Origin: an uncultured Oscillospiraceae bacterium
GTDB taxonomy: Bacteria > Bacillota > Clostridia > Oscillospirales > Acutalibacteraceae
DNA length: 13,992 bases
Assembly (NCBI GenBank): GCA_900541905.1
Contig: UQLQ01000036.1
Coordinates: 1 to 13,992 of the forward strand
Direction of reading: 5' to 3'
This document shows positions 1-7,589 of this stretch, piece by piece. Made by a program: the position numbers and the translations under genes. The notes beneath the pieces are model-generated. The model was not told the origin of the DNA, ran no database searches, and saw only the letters and a list, made by a program, of their open reading frames with translations. The first letter of the stretch is position 1; each line of letters begins with the position of its first letter.

Positions 1-642
1 AAAAATTTTTTCCCCTTGTTGGGAAAGCCTGCCATTGTATATACATTACAGGCATTTGAACAGGCAAAATCCATTGATGAAATCATTCTTGTGTGCAGAG
101 ATGAAGACAAAGAACGGCTGCATACTTGCGTGCATATGGCCGGTATTACCAAACCTGTTGTATTTACGCTTGGAGGCACCAGCAGACAACAGTCTGTTTT
201 CAGCGGTGTCCGTGCGTGTGCTTCTCAAACGGAATATATCATCATACACGACGGTGCAAGACCACTGATTACATGGGATTTGATTGAAAAAGTAACGGCG
301 GATGCTTTTACCTATGGTGCCGCTGCACTGGGGGTTCCTGTAAAAGACACCATAAAAGTCACAAATGCGCAAGGGTTTGCCACTGCCACACCTGACAGAA
401 GTACACTGTGGGCAGTGCAGACCCCTCAAGTGTTTGAAAAGACAAGCTATTTATCTGCTGTGAAACAAGCGGTACAACAAGGGGCAGACTATACGGATGA
501 TTGCCAGTTAATGGAACAGCTTGGCAAGCAGGTGCATTTGTGCATGGGCAGTTACGAGAATATCAAGCTGACCACAAAAGAGGACCTCATCGTTGCGCAG
601 GCAATTTTGAATCAACGCAGTACAGAAAGGAGTAACTCATGA
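1..642 (+). CDS. ispD: 2-C-methyl-D-erythritol 4-phosphate cytidylyltransferase (IspD), 5' end cut by window
   Basis: This enzyme transfers CMP from CTP to 2-C-methyl-D-erythritol 4-phosphate in the cytosolic MEP pathway of isoprenoid precursor synthesis. The reading frame is already open at base 1 and the first residues read KNFFPLLGKPAIVYTLQAFE, which is the segment that follows the nucleotide-binding loop in IspD, so the true start and the AAGxGxRM loop lie upstream of the window. Visible family motifs are the HDGARPLI segment, VPVKDTIK, TPQVF and the C-terminal GSYENIKLTTKEDL. A TTG at 16 could be mistaken for a start but would remove essential N-terminal sequence. The stop overlaps the ATG of ispF by four bases (ATGA), so the two consecutive-family pathway genes are probably translationally coupled. 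Identification is secure; only the 5' end is missing. Confidence 0.95.
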   Translation, partial: KNFFPLLGKPAIVYTLQAFEQAKSIDEIILVCRDEDKERLHTCVHMAGITKPVVFTLGGTSRQQSVFSGVRACASQTEYIIIHDGARPLITWDLIEKVTADAFTYGAAALGVPVKDTIKVTNAQGFATATPDRSTLWAVQTPQVFEKTSYLSAVKQAVQQGADYTDDCQLMEQLGKQVHLCMGSYENIKLTTKEDLIVAQAILNQRSTERSNS

Positions 643-1106
643 GAATCGGACACGGATACGACGTACACAAGCTGGTGACGGGACGTAAATTGATTTTGGG
701 CGGCGTTACCATACCTCATGAAACGGGACTGCTTGGCCATTCGGATGCGGATGTATTGGCCCATGCGGTTTCGGACGCATTGTTGGGGGCTGCGGCGCTG
801 GGTGACATTGGCGGCTTTTTCCCTGACAATGACCCCAAATATCAAGATGCGGACAGCATAGAACTGCTCAGGCAGGTTTGTGTTGAATTATATGACAGGG
901 GATATGCCATTGAAAACATTGACGCTACTGTCATTGCACAGGCGCCAAAATTAAAACCGTATATCGAACAGATGCGCAAAAACTTGGCACAAGCCTGTGA
1001 AATCAATGTCAATCAAATCAGCGTAAAGGCCACGACGGAAGAACATCTTGGTTTTACGGGAAGAAAAGAAGGCATTGCCGTGCATGCAGTTTGCTTGATA
1101 ATATAA
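639..1106 (+). CDS. ispF: 2-C-methyl-D-erythritol 2,4-cyclodiphosphate synthase (IspF)
   Basis: IspF cyclises CDP-methylerythritol 2-phosphate to 2-C-methyl-D-erythritol 2,4-cyclodiphosphate with release of CMP, and in the family works as a homotrimer binding zinc between subunits. The 155-residue length is normal. The N-terminal RIGHGYDVH carries the metal-ligand Asp8 and His10, and LLGHSDADVLAHAVSDALLGA carries the third ligand His and the flexible loop. GDIGGFFPD and the late KATTEEHLGFTGR segment are also characteristic. The start is fixed by AAAGGAG at 626-632 and by the ATGA overlap with ispD. The gene is followed by a hairpin region before the DUF3343 gene, so the MEP pair may or may not be co-transcribed with what follows. 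Identification is secure. Confidence 0.97.
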   Translation: MRIGHGYDVHKLVTGRKLILGGVTIPHETGLLGHSDADVLAHAVSDALLGAAALGDIGGFFPDNDPKYQDADSIELLRQVCVELYDRGYAIENIDATVIAQAPKLKPYIEQMRKNLAQACEINVNQISVKATTEEHLGFTGRKEGIAVHAVCLII

Positions 1107-1111
1107 TCAAA

Positions 1112-1152
1112 ACCTCTTTGTTTGGCATACTCTGTAATAAAAACAAAGAGGT
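1112..1152 (+). promoter_or_regulatory. 12-bp perfect inverted repeat that would mask the DUF3343 ribosome binding site
   Basis: ACCTCTTTGTTT at 1112-1123 is exactly complementary to AAACAAAGAGGT at 1141-1152, with a 17-base A/T-rich loop. The right arm contains the AAAGAGGT Shine-Dalgarno sequence of the gene starting at 1161. In RNA the stem would therefore hide that site. It lacks a good T-run after the stem, so a simple terminator is less likely. A role in translational control is inference. Confidence 0.6.
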
Positions 1153-1160
1153 GATTTTAT

Positions 1161-1391
1161 ATGGGCAAACCCCTTATCATGGTAAGCTCAATCACATATG
1201 CAATGAAAAGCAAAGAGATACTGAGCAGAAGAGGCTTCAAAGTTTATGTGGAGCGGGTACCTCACACAAGTGAAGCTGTGGGTTGCGGATATGGTGTATA
1301 TGTGCCCCAAAGAACCGATGCGGCACAGCAAATTTTAGAAAGAAGCGGAATTCGAATTTTAGGAAGAATGGAACGGGCTGATTTGCGATGA
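1161..1391 (+). CDS. DUF3343 small protein, putative Se/S carrier-like
   Basis: This 76-residue protein resembles the DUF3343 family of small proteins that are often annotated as putative selenium or sulfur carriers because they sit beside cysteine desulfurase or SirA/TusA-like genes. The sequence has the short alpha/beta layout of that family, and a single cysteine (Cys42) in VGCGYG, at the place where the family has a conserved Cys-Gly. The start is supported by AAAGAGG at 1145-1151. Its stop overlaps the ATG of the downstream desulfurase family gene (ATGA at 1388-1391), a strong sign that the two proteins act together. That Cys42 receives persulfide or selenium from the neighbour is inference. 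An upstream hairpin covers its ribosome binding site. Confidence 0.8.
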   Translation: MGKPLIMVSSITYAMKSKEILSRRGFKVYVERVPHTSEAVGCGYGVYVPQRTDAAQQILERSGIRILGRMERADLR

Positions 1392-2542
1392 TTTATTTGG
1401 ACAATTCAGCCACAACCTTTCCCAAACCCCCACAGGTTTCTATGGCAATGAGCAGGGCTATGGCAAAATTCGGCGCCAATCCCGGCAGAAGCGGTCATGC
1501 AATGTCCATTGCGGCGGCAGAAGAAATTTTTAAATGCAGGGAAGCTGCAGCCTCGTTTTTCCATGCGGATGGTCCCGAATGCGTGGTATTTACGTTAAAC
1601 TGTACCCAGGCCATCAATATGGTGTTAAAAGGCTATGTCAAACCGGGAGACCACATTGTAACCTCTTGTTTGGAACACAATGCGGTTTCTCGTCCTTTGC
1701 AGACCATGGCAGACCGAATGCATGTAACCTTTACTGAGGTAACCGTTACCCCGGGTGACAACGATGCTACCGTAAATGCATTTCGTCAGGCGTTAAAACC
1801 AAATACGTCTTTGATTGTGTGCACACACGCTTCCAACGTATGGGGCATTCGTCTTCCCGTGGAGCGAATTGCATCTTTGGGACGGGAATACGGCATTCCC
1901 ATCTTGGTGGACGCAGCCCAAAGTGCAGGCGTACTTCCCATTGATTTGCAGGATTCGGGAATCGATTTTTTATGTACTGCCGGTCATAAAGGGTTGTACG
2001 GTCCTATGGGGACAGGTATTTTGATTGCCAAAAACGGAGAGCAGCTGCAAACCATCATCGAGGGAGGAACGGGAACGGAATCTGCTTTTTACAAGCAGCC
2101 CACAGCCATGCCGGAACATTTGGAAAGCGGTACGCCCAACCTTGCAGGCATTGCGGGCCTCAGGGCAGGTATTCAATTTGTACAGTCCAAAACGGTCAAA
2201 AGAATTTATCTGCATGAAATGAAATTGATTCAGACGTTGTATCATGGTTTAAAACAAATCAACGGTGTAAAACTATATACACAGGAACCTGACATGATGC
2301 ATTATGCGCCTGTGCTTTCTTTTAACTTGGAAGGCAAACAAAGTGAATGGGTCGGTCAAAAATTAAACAGCATGGGAATTGCCGTCAGGGCAGGACTTCA
2401 CTGTGCGCCTGCTGCTCACAGAACCATGGGCACTTTGGAGGGAGGCGCTGTACGGGTATCGCCTTCTGTTTTTACCAAAGAATATGAAATCAAACGATTT
2501 TTACAATCTGTTTCTCATATGACAAAAAATCTTGAAATATAG
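1388..2542 (+). CDS. Cysteine desulfurase family protein (class-V aminotransferase fold, PLP)
   Basis: This is a PLP enzyme of the SufS/CsD-like group; the closest named group I recognise is the 'cysteine desulfurase family' TIGR01977 type. Such enzymes take sulfur from cysteine (or selenium from selenocysteine) and hold it as a persulfide. Visible features in the 384 residues are YLDNSATTFPKP at the start, EHNAV with the PLP-stacking His97, LVDAAQSAG with Asp175, TAGHKG with Schiff-base Lys201, GLHCAPAAH with the candidate persulfide Cys339, and AVRVSPS with Arg356, which would bind the substrate carboxylate. No strong ribosome binding site precedes the ATG, consistent with translational coupling to the overlapping DUF3343 gene. 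No scaffold gene such as sufU or iscU is adjacent, so the sulfur acceptor is unknown; the DUF3343 protein is the obvious candidate. Confidence 0.9.
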   Translation: MIYLDNSATTFPKPPQVSMAMSRAMAKFGANPGRSGHAMSIAAAEEIFKCREAAASFFHADGPECVVFTLNCTQAINMVLKGYVKPGDHIVTSCLEHNAVSRPLQTMADRMHVTFTEVTVTPGDNDATVNAFRQALKPNTSLIVCTHASNVWGIRLPVERIASLGREYGIPILVDAAQSAGVLPIDLQDSGIDFLCTAGHKGLYGPMGTGILIAKNGEQLQTIIEGGTGTESAFYKQPTAMPEHLESGTPNLAGIAGLRAGIQFVQSKTVKRIYLHEMKLIQTLYHGLKQINGVKLYTQEPDMMHYAPVLSFNLEGKQSEWVGQKLNSMGIAVRAGLHCAPAAHRTMGTLEGGAVRVSPSVFTKEYEIKRFLQSVSHMTKNLEI

Positions 2543-2562
2543 TAGGAATCGCGTTTGATTTG

Positions 2563-2601
2563 TGTTAAAATAAAAATAAGACATTTTTTAAGACATTTTT
2601 T
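2563..2601 (+). promoter_or_regulatory. Possible extended -10 promoter and 12-bp tandem repeat upstream of cdaA
   Basis: TGTTAAAAT at 2563-2571 matches an extended -10 element but no good -35 is seen. It is followed by two perfect tandem copies of AAGACATTTTTT (2578-2589 and 2590-2601). The 146-base gap is the only sizeable untranslated space before cdaA, so a promoter here is reasonable, but the assignment is weak. Confidence 0.3.
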
Positions 2602-2688
2602 CAAACGAACACTTTTTTTCGTATCAAAAACGCTCAAAAAGGATGTTTGATATAGACGTAGGATCATCGTTAGGAAGGACGAAAACAG

Positions 2689-3579
2689 ATGGACTTTTTA
2701 ACAAATGCCTGGGATACGTTTTTGGGATTAATCAAATCGTTCCAGGTCACGGACGCTTTGGATATTATTTTGGTTTCTTTTATCCTTTACAATGCCATTA
2801 AATTGGTTCGTGAAACTCGTGCCGAACAGTTGATTAAAGGATTGTTGATTCTTTGCGTGGTCTGGGCTGCTGCGTTTTATTTGCAGCTGTACATGGTCAG
2901 CAATATATTAAGCTATATTTTCCAATTTGGTGTCATTGCAATCATTGTATTGTTCCAGCCTGAAATTCGGCGGGCGTTGGAACAGCTGGGACGAAAAGGA
3001 ATCGGAACAAAATATTGGTCTTTGGGCAATTTTTCAAAAAACAGCGAAGAAACCGAAAAGCGGTACCGTACTTGCATTCAGGCAACGGTTGACGCGGTGG
3101 TGGAGCTGCAGCGGCTGAAAATGGGCGCGCTGATTGTATTTGAAATGCAGACAAAGCTTGGTGACATCATTGATTCGGGTACTGTCATCAATGCACAGCC
3201 TTCGGCACAAATCATAGGAAATATTTTCTTTAACAAAGCGCCTTTGCACGACGGGGCAATGGTAATCAGGGACGGCATGATATGTGCGGCAGGCTGTATT
3301 TTGCCTTTGACAAAAAGTGATAAAGTAAGCGTAAGCTTGGGAACCAGGCATCGTGCCGCTTTGGGCATGAGCGAAGTCTCCGACGCGATTGTGGTAGTCG
3401 TTTCGGAGGAAACGGGACAGATTTCTCTTGCAAGACAAGGTGTATTGGCACGTAACTTTACAAAAGATACTTTGAAAAGCGAGCTTGAGAAATTGATTTT
3501 GTCCCAATATGCCAATAAAAATACAGGAGAGACCAAATCGAAACGATTCCCCTCCATCAGAAAGGGGAAAAAGAAATGA
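2689..3579 (+). CDS. cdaA: Diadenylate cyclase CdaA (DisA_N/DAC domain)
   Basis: CdaA joins two ATP molecules into the essential second messenger c-di-AMP, which controls potassium and osmolyte balance in Gram-positive bacteria. It is membrane-bound. Three hydrophobic segments are visible at about residues 23-40, 48-68 and 70-90, followed by a linker and the DAC domain from about 125 to 260. The catalytic DGA motif is residues 188-190 (in PLHDGAMV) and the GTRHRAA motif is residues 218-224. The C-terminal tail (about 280-296) is strongly basic. The start is set by AGGAAGG at 2672-2678. The stop overlaps the ATG of cdaR (ATGA), the normal partner gene. The 296-residue length is slightly longer than usual because of the basic tail. 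Identification is secure. Confidence 0.96.
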   Translation: MDFLTNAWDTFLGLIKSFQVTDALDIILVSFILYNAIKLVRETRAEQLIKGLLILCVVWAAAFYLQLYMVSNILSYIFQFGVIAIIVLFQPEIRRALEQLGRKGIGTKYWSLGNFSKNSEETEKRYRTCIQATVDAVVELQRLKMGALIVFEMQTKLGDIIDSGTVINAQPSAQIIGNIFFNKAPLHDGAMVIRDGMICAAGCILPLTKSDKVSVSLGTRHRAALGMSEVSDAIVVVVSEETGQISLARQGVLARNFTKDTLKSELEKLILSQYANKNTGETKSKRFPSIRKGKKK

Positions 3580-4859
3580 GCAATCAACCGAAAACTCCCA
3601 AAAAGAAAAAGTCATTTGGTATTCCCAAATTATTTTACAACGACCGCTTTGTGTTGATTTTCTCCATTTTGGCAGCCATTGTGCTTTGGTTCATTATGGC
3701 TACCGTCAACACCAACGAACGGCCCAGAGTGATTTACGATGTACCCATTGAAGTCACTTTGCCTGACAGCGCCTTGGAACAAGGTTACAAAATTTACGGA
3801 CAAAATGAAGTAAAAGCAAGAGTTTCCGTAAAAGGCAACAGCCTGACGGTCAATCAAATTAAAAACTCGGATATTCAAGTGGTCGCGCAGGAAGTTTCCT
3901 CCGTTTCGGGCGCCGGAGAATACACCTTTAATTTGGTAGCGGTGAAAAAAGGCCAGCTGACCGATTATGAAGTGGTTTCCATTGACCCGGGTACTGTGGT
4001 GGTGGAAGTGGATAAATCCAAAGAAATGACGCTGCCCATTGAAAGTAAAATCAATTATACCACAGATGAAAATCACTATATTTCAGCGCCGGAACTGTCT
4101 ACCTCTTCGGTAAAACTGTCCGGTCCGGAAACGGTACTGAATAAGGTTGCAAAAGCGGTTGTGGAATATGATGTAAAAGAATCCTTGCAGGAAACAAAAA
4201 CATTTTCCACCAAAATTAATTTGTATGACAGTGATGGTAACTTGATTGAAGATGACCGTATTACCATGTCTGCAGACAGAGTGGATGTGACACTGACCGT
4301 ATTGAGCAGAAAAGAATTGCCGATTACGTTTAAATATAAGAATCAGCCGTCCAATTTTGATTTGGATAAGAGTAAAATAAAAATTAATCCCGAAACACTG
4401 GACGTGGGGGCAACCGCTGATATGCTGAACAATTTGTCGGAAGTCAGTTTGGGTGAATTGGATTTAAGCAAATTAAGTCCTGATACCAACACGTTCGTCA
4501 TGGATATTATGCTGCCTGACGGTGTCAGAAACCTGAGCAATGTAACAACGGCAACGGTGGAATTTGACTTATCGGATTTTGCGACCAAAACCATAGACAT
4601 CAGTAATTTTAATGTGAAGAATTTAGATGCTTCCAAGAATGCAACGGTTACCACCAAATCGCTGAGTGTAACGATTGTAGCTCCCAAAAGTGTGATAGAC
4701 CAAATTGAGGCAAACGATATTTCTGCCGATATTGACATGAGTACCATCAATGTAACGGGCAGTACGGAAGTGCCTGTGACCATTACGGTCAATTCCGCTT
4801 CGGGCAAAGCTTGGGCATACGGTTCTTACAAAGTCAATATTAACGTGAGAAAAACTTAA
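3576..4859 (+). CDS. cdaR: CdaR / YbbR-domain regulator of CdaA
   Basis: CdaR is the membrane-anchored extracytoplasmic partner that modulates CdaA activity. A basic N-terminus (residues 1-22) precedes a single transmembrane helix at about 24-44 (FVLIFSILAAIVLWFI), and the remaining 380 residues are beta-rich and outside the membrane. I can distinguish about four YbbR-type repeats (roughly 50-135, 145-235, 238-325 and 328-425), each with the family's rhythm of short valine-rich strands and PxxV/SGP turns such as KLSGPETV. AAAGGGG at 3561-3567 and the 4-base overlap with cdaA support the start. In many Bacillota glmM follows this pair; here a strong terminator follows instead, so glmM is not part of this operon. 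Confidence 0.93.
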   Translation: MSNQPKTPKKKKSFGIPKLFYNDRFVLIFSILAAIVLWFIMATVNTNERPRVIYDVPIEVTLPDSALEQGYKIYGQNEVKARVSVKGNSLTVNQIKNSDIQVVAQEVSSVSGAGEYTFNLVAVKKGQLTDYEVVSIDPGTVVVEVDKSKEMTLPIESKINYTTDENHYISAPELSTSSVKLSGPETVLNKVAKAVVEYDVKESLQETKTFSTKINLYDSDGNLIEDDRITMSADRVDVTLTVLSRKELPITFKYKNQPSNFDLDKSKIKINPETLDVGATADMLNNLSEVSLGELDLSKLSPDTNTFVMDIMLPDGVRNLSNVTTATVEFDLSDFATKTIDISNFNVKNLDASKNATVTTKSLSVTIVAPKSVIDQIEANDISADIDMSTINVTGSTEVPVTITVNSASGKAWAYGSYKVNINVRKT

Positions 4860-5064
4860 CGTGCAGTTCGGCTGTATGGATTGCAGCCCAATCTTCTGTT
4901 TTGGGGAATGTTGGAATTTCCCTAAAGAGAAACGAAGATTGAACGCAAAAAGAAAAGACTCAACACGAAATACCACTTTCGTGTTGAGTCTTTTTAGCTG
5001 TCTGAAAGCATTGCTTTTTTATAAGCGATATAGAGGTAAGCCGTATACCAAAGTATGATACGAT
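4860..5064. other. Intergenic stretch after cdaR
   Basis: No gene is supported between cdaR and the promoter of the DUF1275 gene. Besides the terminator at 4953-4995 it has small hairpin-forming pieces (GGCTG near 4870 with CAGCC near 4885; GGGGAA with TTTCCC around 4913-4921). An open frame from 4861 to 5058 crosses the terminator and lacks a ribosome binding site, so it is not called. Confidence 0.6.
4953..4995 (+). terminator. Strong rho-independent terminator of the cdaAR transcript
   Basis: An 18-bp perfect stem pairs 4953-4970 (AAAAGACTCAACACGAAA) with 4977-4994 through a six-base loop, and the right arm ends in TTTTT. The mirrored A-run on the left side means it could also stop transcription from the opposite strand. 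Confidence 0.9.
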
Positions 5065-5093
5065 TTGAATAAAATGTGATACTGTGCTAATAT
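5065..5093 (+). promoter_or_regulatory. Sigma-A type promoter for the DUF1275 gene
   Basis: TTGAAT at 5065-5070, a 17-base spacer, and TAATAT at 5088-5093 with a TGC extended -10 immediately before it. This is one of the best promoter matches in the window and lies about 70 bases upstream of the start codon. Confidence 0.75.
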
Positions 5094-5100
5094 ATATAAA

Positions 5101-5132
5101 AGAGGTCTGAGGGAGGCCGTCTTTTTCTTTTT
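5101..5132 (+). promoter_or_regulatory. Possible weak leader terminator/attenuator before the DUF1275 gene
   Basis: In the transcribed leader, AGAGGTC at 5101-5107 can pair with GGCC at 5115-5118 plus TCT at 5120-5122 (one bulged G), followed by TTTTTCTTTTT. The stem is short and includes a G-T pair, so this is only suggestive of premature termination before the gene at 5165. Confidence 0.3.
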
Positions 5133-5164
5133 ACATTTATTATTATTTAAAGGGAGTTATTGCT

Positions 5165-5863
5165 GTGAACACGCCTTTTCGGCAATTTAAGGAGAATCAT
5201 TTTTTATTTATCCGTATTTTGGCTTTTGGTATGACGCTGTTATGCGGATTCATTAATGCAACTATCTTTTTGAGATTTGATTTTGGAGGAACACACCAAA
5301 CGGGAAATTTAAGTAAAATTGCGCTGTCTGTTTTATCGCTGGATTTTCATGCCTGCATCTCATTGCTTGCTATTGTGCTTTCGTTTTTCTTTGGTTCTTT
5401 TATTGCGGGTTTTATCAATCATGAGGACTTTTTTGTTTTGAAAATATCCTTTGGATTTATTTTGTTGATATGCGGTTTGGGTCTGTGGATATTGGAAGTG
5501 CTTTTGCATGATTCACAGTATTTGAATTACTACTGCGCTTTTTTTGCGGGATTACAGAATGGATTTTTGACCCATAACAGATTAAAATTAAGGGCCAGTC
5601 ACGTATCGGGCTGCTTTACAGATGCAGGTGTTTACTTTGGAAGGCTGTGCAGAAACCATAAAGAATATTTGGTCAAATTTATATTGAATGTTGTGAATAT
5701 TATCATCTTTTTCTTGGGTGTGCTGTTGGGCGGCTACTTATTTTTACATGTTCGTGAACATGTTTATATGATTTTGTCATTGCTTTATGTAGGATTGTGT
5801 ATTTACTACTTTGTCATTTCATTTTTGTTCTTCCATAAGCCCATTGATTTGGAAGTTACATAA
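5165..5863 (+). CDS. DUF1275 (YoaK-like) integral membrane protein
   Basis: The 232-residue protein belongs to the DUF1275/YoaK family of membrane proteins whose molecular function is not established. The family signatures are visible: GFINATIFLRFDF followed by THQTGNL at residues 28-49, and AGLQNGFLTHNRLKLRASHVSGCFTDAG at 128-155. About six hydrophobic segments can be seen (roughly 13-35, 62-83, 91-112, 118-134, 170-194 and 200-224), and the protein is rich in Phe and Leu. The start is GTG at 5165, with GGGAG at 5152-5156. It stands alone between the cdaAR terminator and the tRNA-Ala promoter, with its own strong promoter. Transport or stress roles have been suggested for the family, but nothing in the sequence decides this. 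Confidence 0.85.
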   Translation: MNTPFRQFKENHFLFIRILAFGMTLLCGFINATIFLRFDFGGTHQTGNLSKIALSVLSLDFHACISLLAIVLSFFFGSFIAGFINHEDFFVLKISFGFILLICGLGLWILEVLLHDSQYLNYYCAFFAGLQNGFLTHNRLKLRASHVSGCFTDAGVYFGRLCRNHKEYLVKFILNVVNIIIFFLGVLLGGYLFLHVREHVYMILSLLYVGLCIYYFVISFLFFHKPIDLEVT

Positions 5864-5892
5864 TGTTAAAACGAAATATCTCAAAAAATCTA

Positions 5893-5921
5893 TTGCATTC
5901 GGTAAAAAAATGTGATATGAT
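5893..5921 (+). promoter_or_regulatory. Promoter of tRNA-Ala
   Basis: TTGCAT at 5893-5898, a 17-base spacer and TATGAT at 5916-5921 preceded by TGA (extended -10). The predicted start of transcription lies a few bases before the 5' end of the tRNA. Confidence 0.7.
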
Positions 5922-5937
5922 AATTGAGATATTTTAT

Positions 5938-6013
<76 letters not shown>

Positions 6014-6014
6014 A

Positions 6015-6058
6015 AAAATCGCGCAGTTTAGCTGTTTTGGCTATTCTGCGCATTTTTT
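6015..6058 (+). terminator. Terminator downstream of tRNA-Ala
   Basis: GCGCAG at 6021-6026 pairs with CTGCGC at 6046-6051, with further inner AGC/GCT pairing, followed by ATTTTTT. Flanking A-run and T-run fit a rho-independent terminator. Confidence 0.8.
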
Positions 6059-6613
6059 ATTGGATGAAACCAAACAAGTTATTGCAAAAAGGTTTGTTGT
6101 GCCAAGTTATACTCTCAATATTCCCAAAGGATAAAAGAAAGTATGACGGAGCATGGAAACGAGAGCACTTAGAGAGATTCTTGTTTGGAGAAATCAGGAC
6201 AAAACATTGTTTGACAGAGAAAACCGTCTTTTGACCTTCCTCAGGAAATTGGGAAGGCCGCCTGATTGGAGTGGAATTGGCAAAGCGGAATGTTTCCTCT
6301 CTCGGAACATGGAATGACGGAAGGAATGGAAATCATTGAGACTGCATCGGTATTGACTGAAAGCACCGTTTGAACGTTTGCTGTCCCGAACAGATGGATA
6401 CTTTGCCGTTTTGTTTTGCGTTGTTTCTCTTTGTAACCATCTTACGTTTTATGTGTGTTATCATGATGTTCCGTATTTGGGGAAGTGCTCGAACGCATCA
6501 CTTAAATTTTTTGTGATTTTATGTTCCAACGGTTATCGTTCTTTTTGTGCTGCTTCTCAATTTGCTCGTTCTGTTTCGGCAAATATCCTCGACCTATGTA
6601 AAAATCAATCGCG
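6059..6613. other. Gene-free stretch between tRNA-Ala and yaaA-like gene
   Basis: About 550 bases with no supportable gene. An open frame at 6378-6635 (Cys- and Phe-rich, no ribosome binding site) and another running through the tRNA to 6234 look like chance frames. Short complementary pieces exist (CCTTCC at 6235-6240 with GGAAGG at 6252-6257; TCAGG at 6241-6245 with CCTGA at 6261-6265). No convincing promoter for the next gene was found. It may be a decayed sequence or a site of past insertion beside the tRNA. Confidence 0.5.
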
Positions 6614-6631
6614 AAAGGAGGTCAATTGTTT

Positions 6632-7393
6632 ATGAAAATCATAATTTCTCCCGCAAAGAAAATGAACCAAGACGCAGATAGCTTTGATTGTCATGGATTG
6701 CCGCAGCTGCTGCCTCAAACCCAACGGCTTTATCAACAGTTGTGCAGTATGTCTTACACAGATTTAAAACGTTTATGGTGCTGTAATGACCAAATTGCAA
6801 CACTCAATTACGAACGATTGCAAAAGATGGATTTGCACCGCAATCTGACACCTGCCGTTATGTCCTACGAAGGCATTCAGTACCGCTATTTGGCGCCCAG
6901 TGTGCTTACGGATAAAGCGCTTGCTTATCTGGAGCAAAATCTTCGTATATTATCTGGCTTTTACGGTATCCTGCGTCCGTTTGACGGCGTGACACCGTAT
7001 CGGCTGGAGATGCAGGCAAAGTTATCTGTTGATGGCTGTCGTAATCTCTATGAATTCTGGGGGGATACGATTGCACAATCGCTGTTTTGCGAAACCGATA
7101 CGATTGTGAATTTGGCATCGAAAGAATACAGTCGATGCATTTCCAACTATCTGCCGAAGCACGTCAAATTTCTAACCTGTATTTTCGGCGAGCTGCAAGA
7201 GGATAAAGTGGTTGAAAAAGGCACAAAATGTAAAATGATGCGCGGCGAAATGGTACGGTACATGGCTGAAAAACAGATAAAGCATTTCAAAGAGTTACAA
7301 GCCTTTGAACGGCTGGGCTATCGTTTTTCTCCGCAGCGTTCGGATGAGACAACCTATGTTTTTTTGAAGCATAACCAAACCGACGATGTTTGA
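6632..7393 (+). CDS. yaaA: YaaA family (DUF328/UPF0246) peroxide stress protein
   Basis: The 253-residue protein matches the YaaA family in length and motifs. In Escherichia coli YaaA is induced by peroxide and lowers free iron, protecting DNA from oxidative damage, and the family has a DNA-binding fold. Visible signatures are KIIISPAKKM at the N-terminus, LSGFYGILRPFD at residues 107-118, PYRLEMQAKL at 122-131, NLASKEY at 160-166 and the late FSPQRSDETTYVF. The ATG at 6632 is chosen over the in-frame TTG at 6626 because AAAGGAGGT at 6614-6622 is nine bases from the ATG but only three from the TTG. It stands alone. No OxyR/PerR-type operator was recognised upstream. The same iron-related function in this organism is family inference. 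Confidence 0.92.
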   Translation: MKIIISPAKKMNQDADSFDCHGLPQLLPQTQRLYQQLCSMSYTDLKRLWCCNDQIATLNYERLQKMDLHRNLTPAVMSYEGIQYRYLAPSVLTDKALAYLEQNLRILSGFYGILRPFDGVTPYRLEMQAKLSVDGCRNLYEFWGDTIAQSLFCETDTIVNLASKEYSRCISNYLPKHVKFLTCIFGELQEDKVVEKGTKCKMMRGEMVRYMAEKQIKHFKELQAFERLGYRFSPQRSDETTYVFLKHNQTDDV

Positions 7394-7565
7394 ACCATAA
7401 GAGTCTGTTCTCCCGAACATCAGAGGTATCGCGCCGAATGCAATTCCTTTCAACGAGAGCCGTCATCGTGAACGGGGGAGATACCTGTCCCGAACCACCC
7501 CAAAACAACCTCAAGAGGGCAAAAAAGATATTGAAGGCGAGAAAAGAAAAAAAGAGAGAACACAA

Positions 7566-7589
7566 AGCGACCTGAAAGGGTCTTTTTTT
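7566..7589 (+). terminator. Weak terminator-like hairpin after yaaA
   Basis: GACC at 7569-7572 and GGTC at 7579-7582 form a short stem followed by seven T residues. The stem is only 4 bp, so function is doubtful; a much stronger terminator lies at 8163-8205. Confidence 0.35.

Noticed and set aside
3034..3615. Long - strand open frames opposite cdaA (193 and 169 codons)
   Set aside because: They overlap a secure gene, lack ribosome binding sites and have shadow-like composition.
4343..4807. 154-codon - strand frame opposite cdaR
   Set aside because: Composition mirrors the Val/Thr/Ser-rich + strand gene; no ribosome binding site.
6378..6635. 85-codon frame before yaaA
   Set aside because: No ribosome binding site, Cys/Phe-rich unlikely composition, and it overlaps the yaaA start region.
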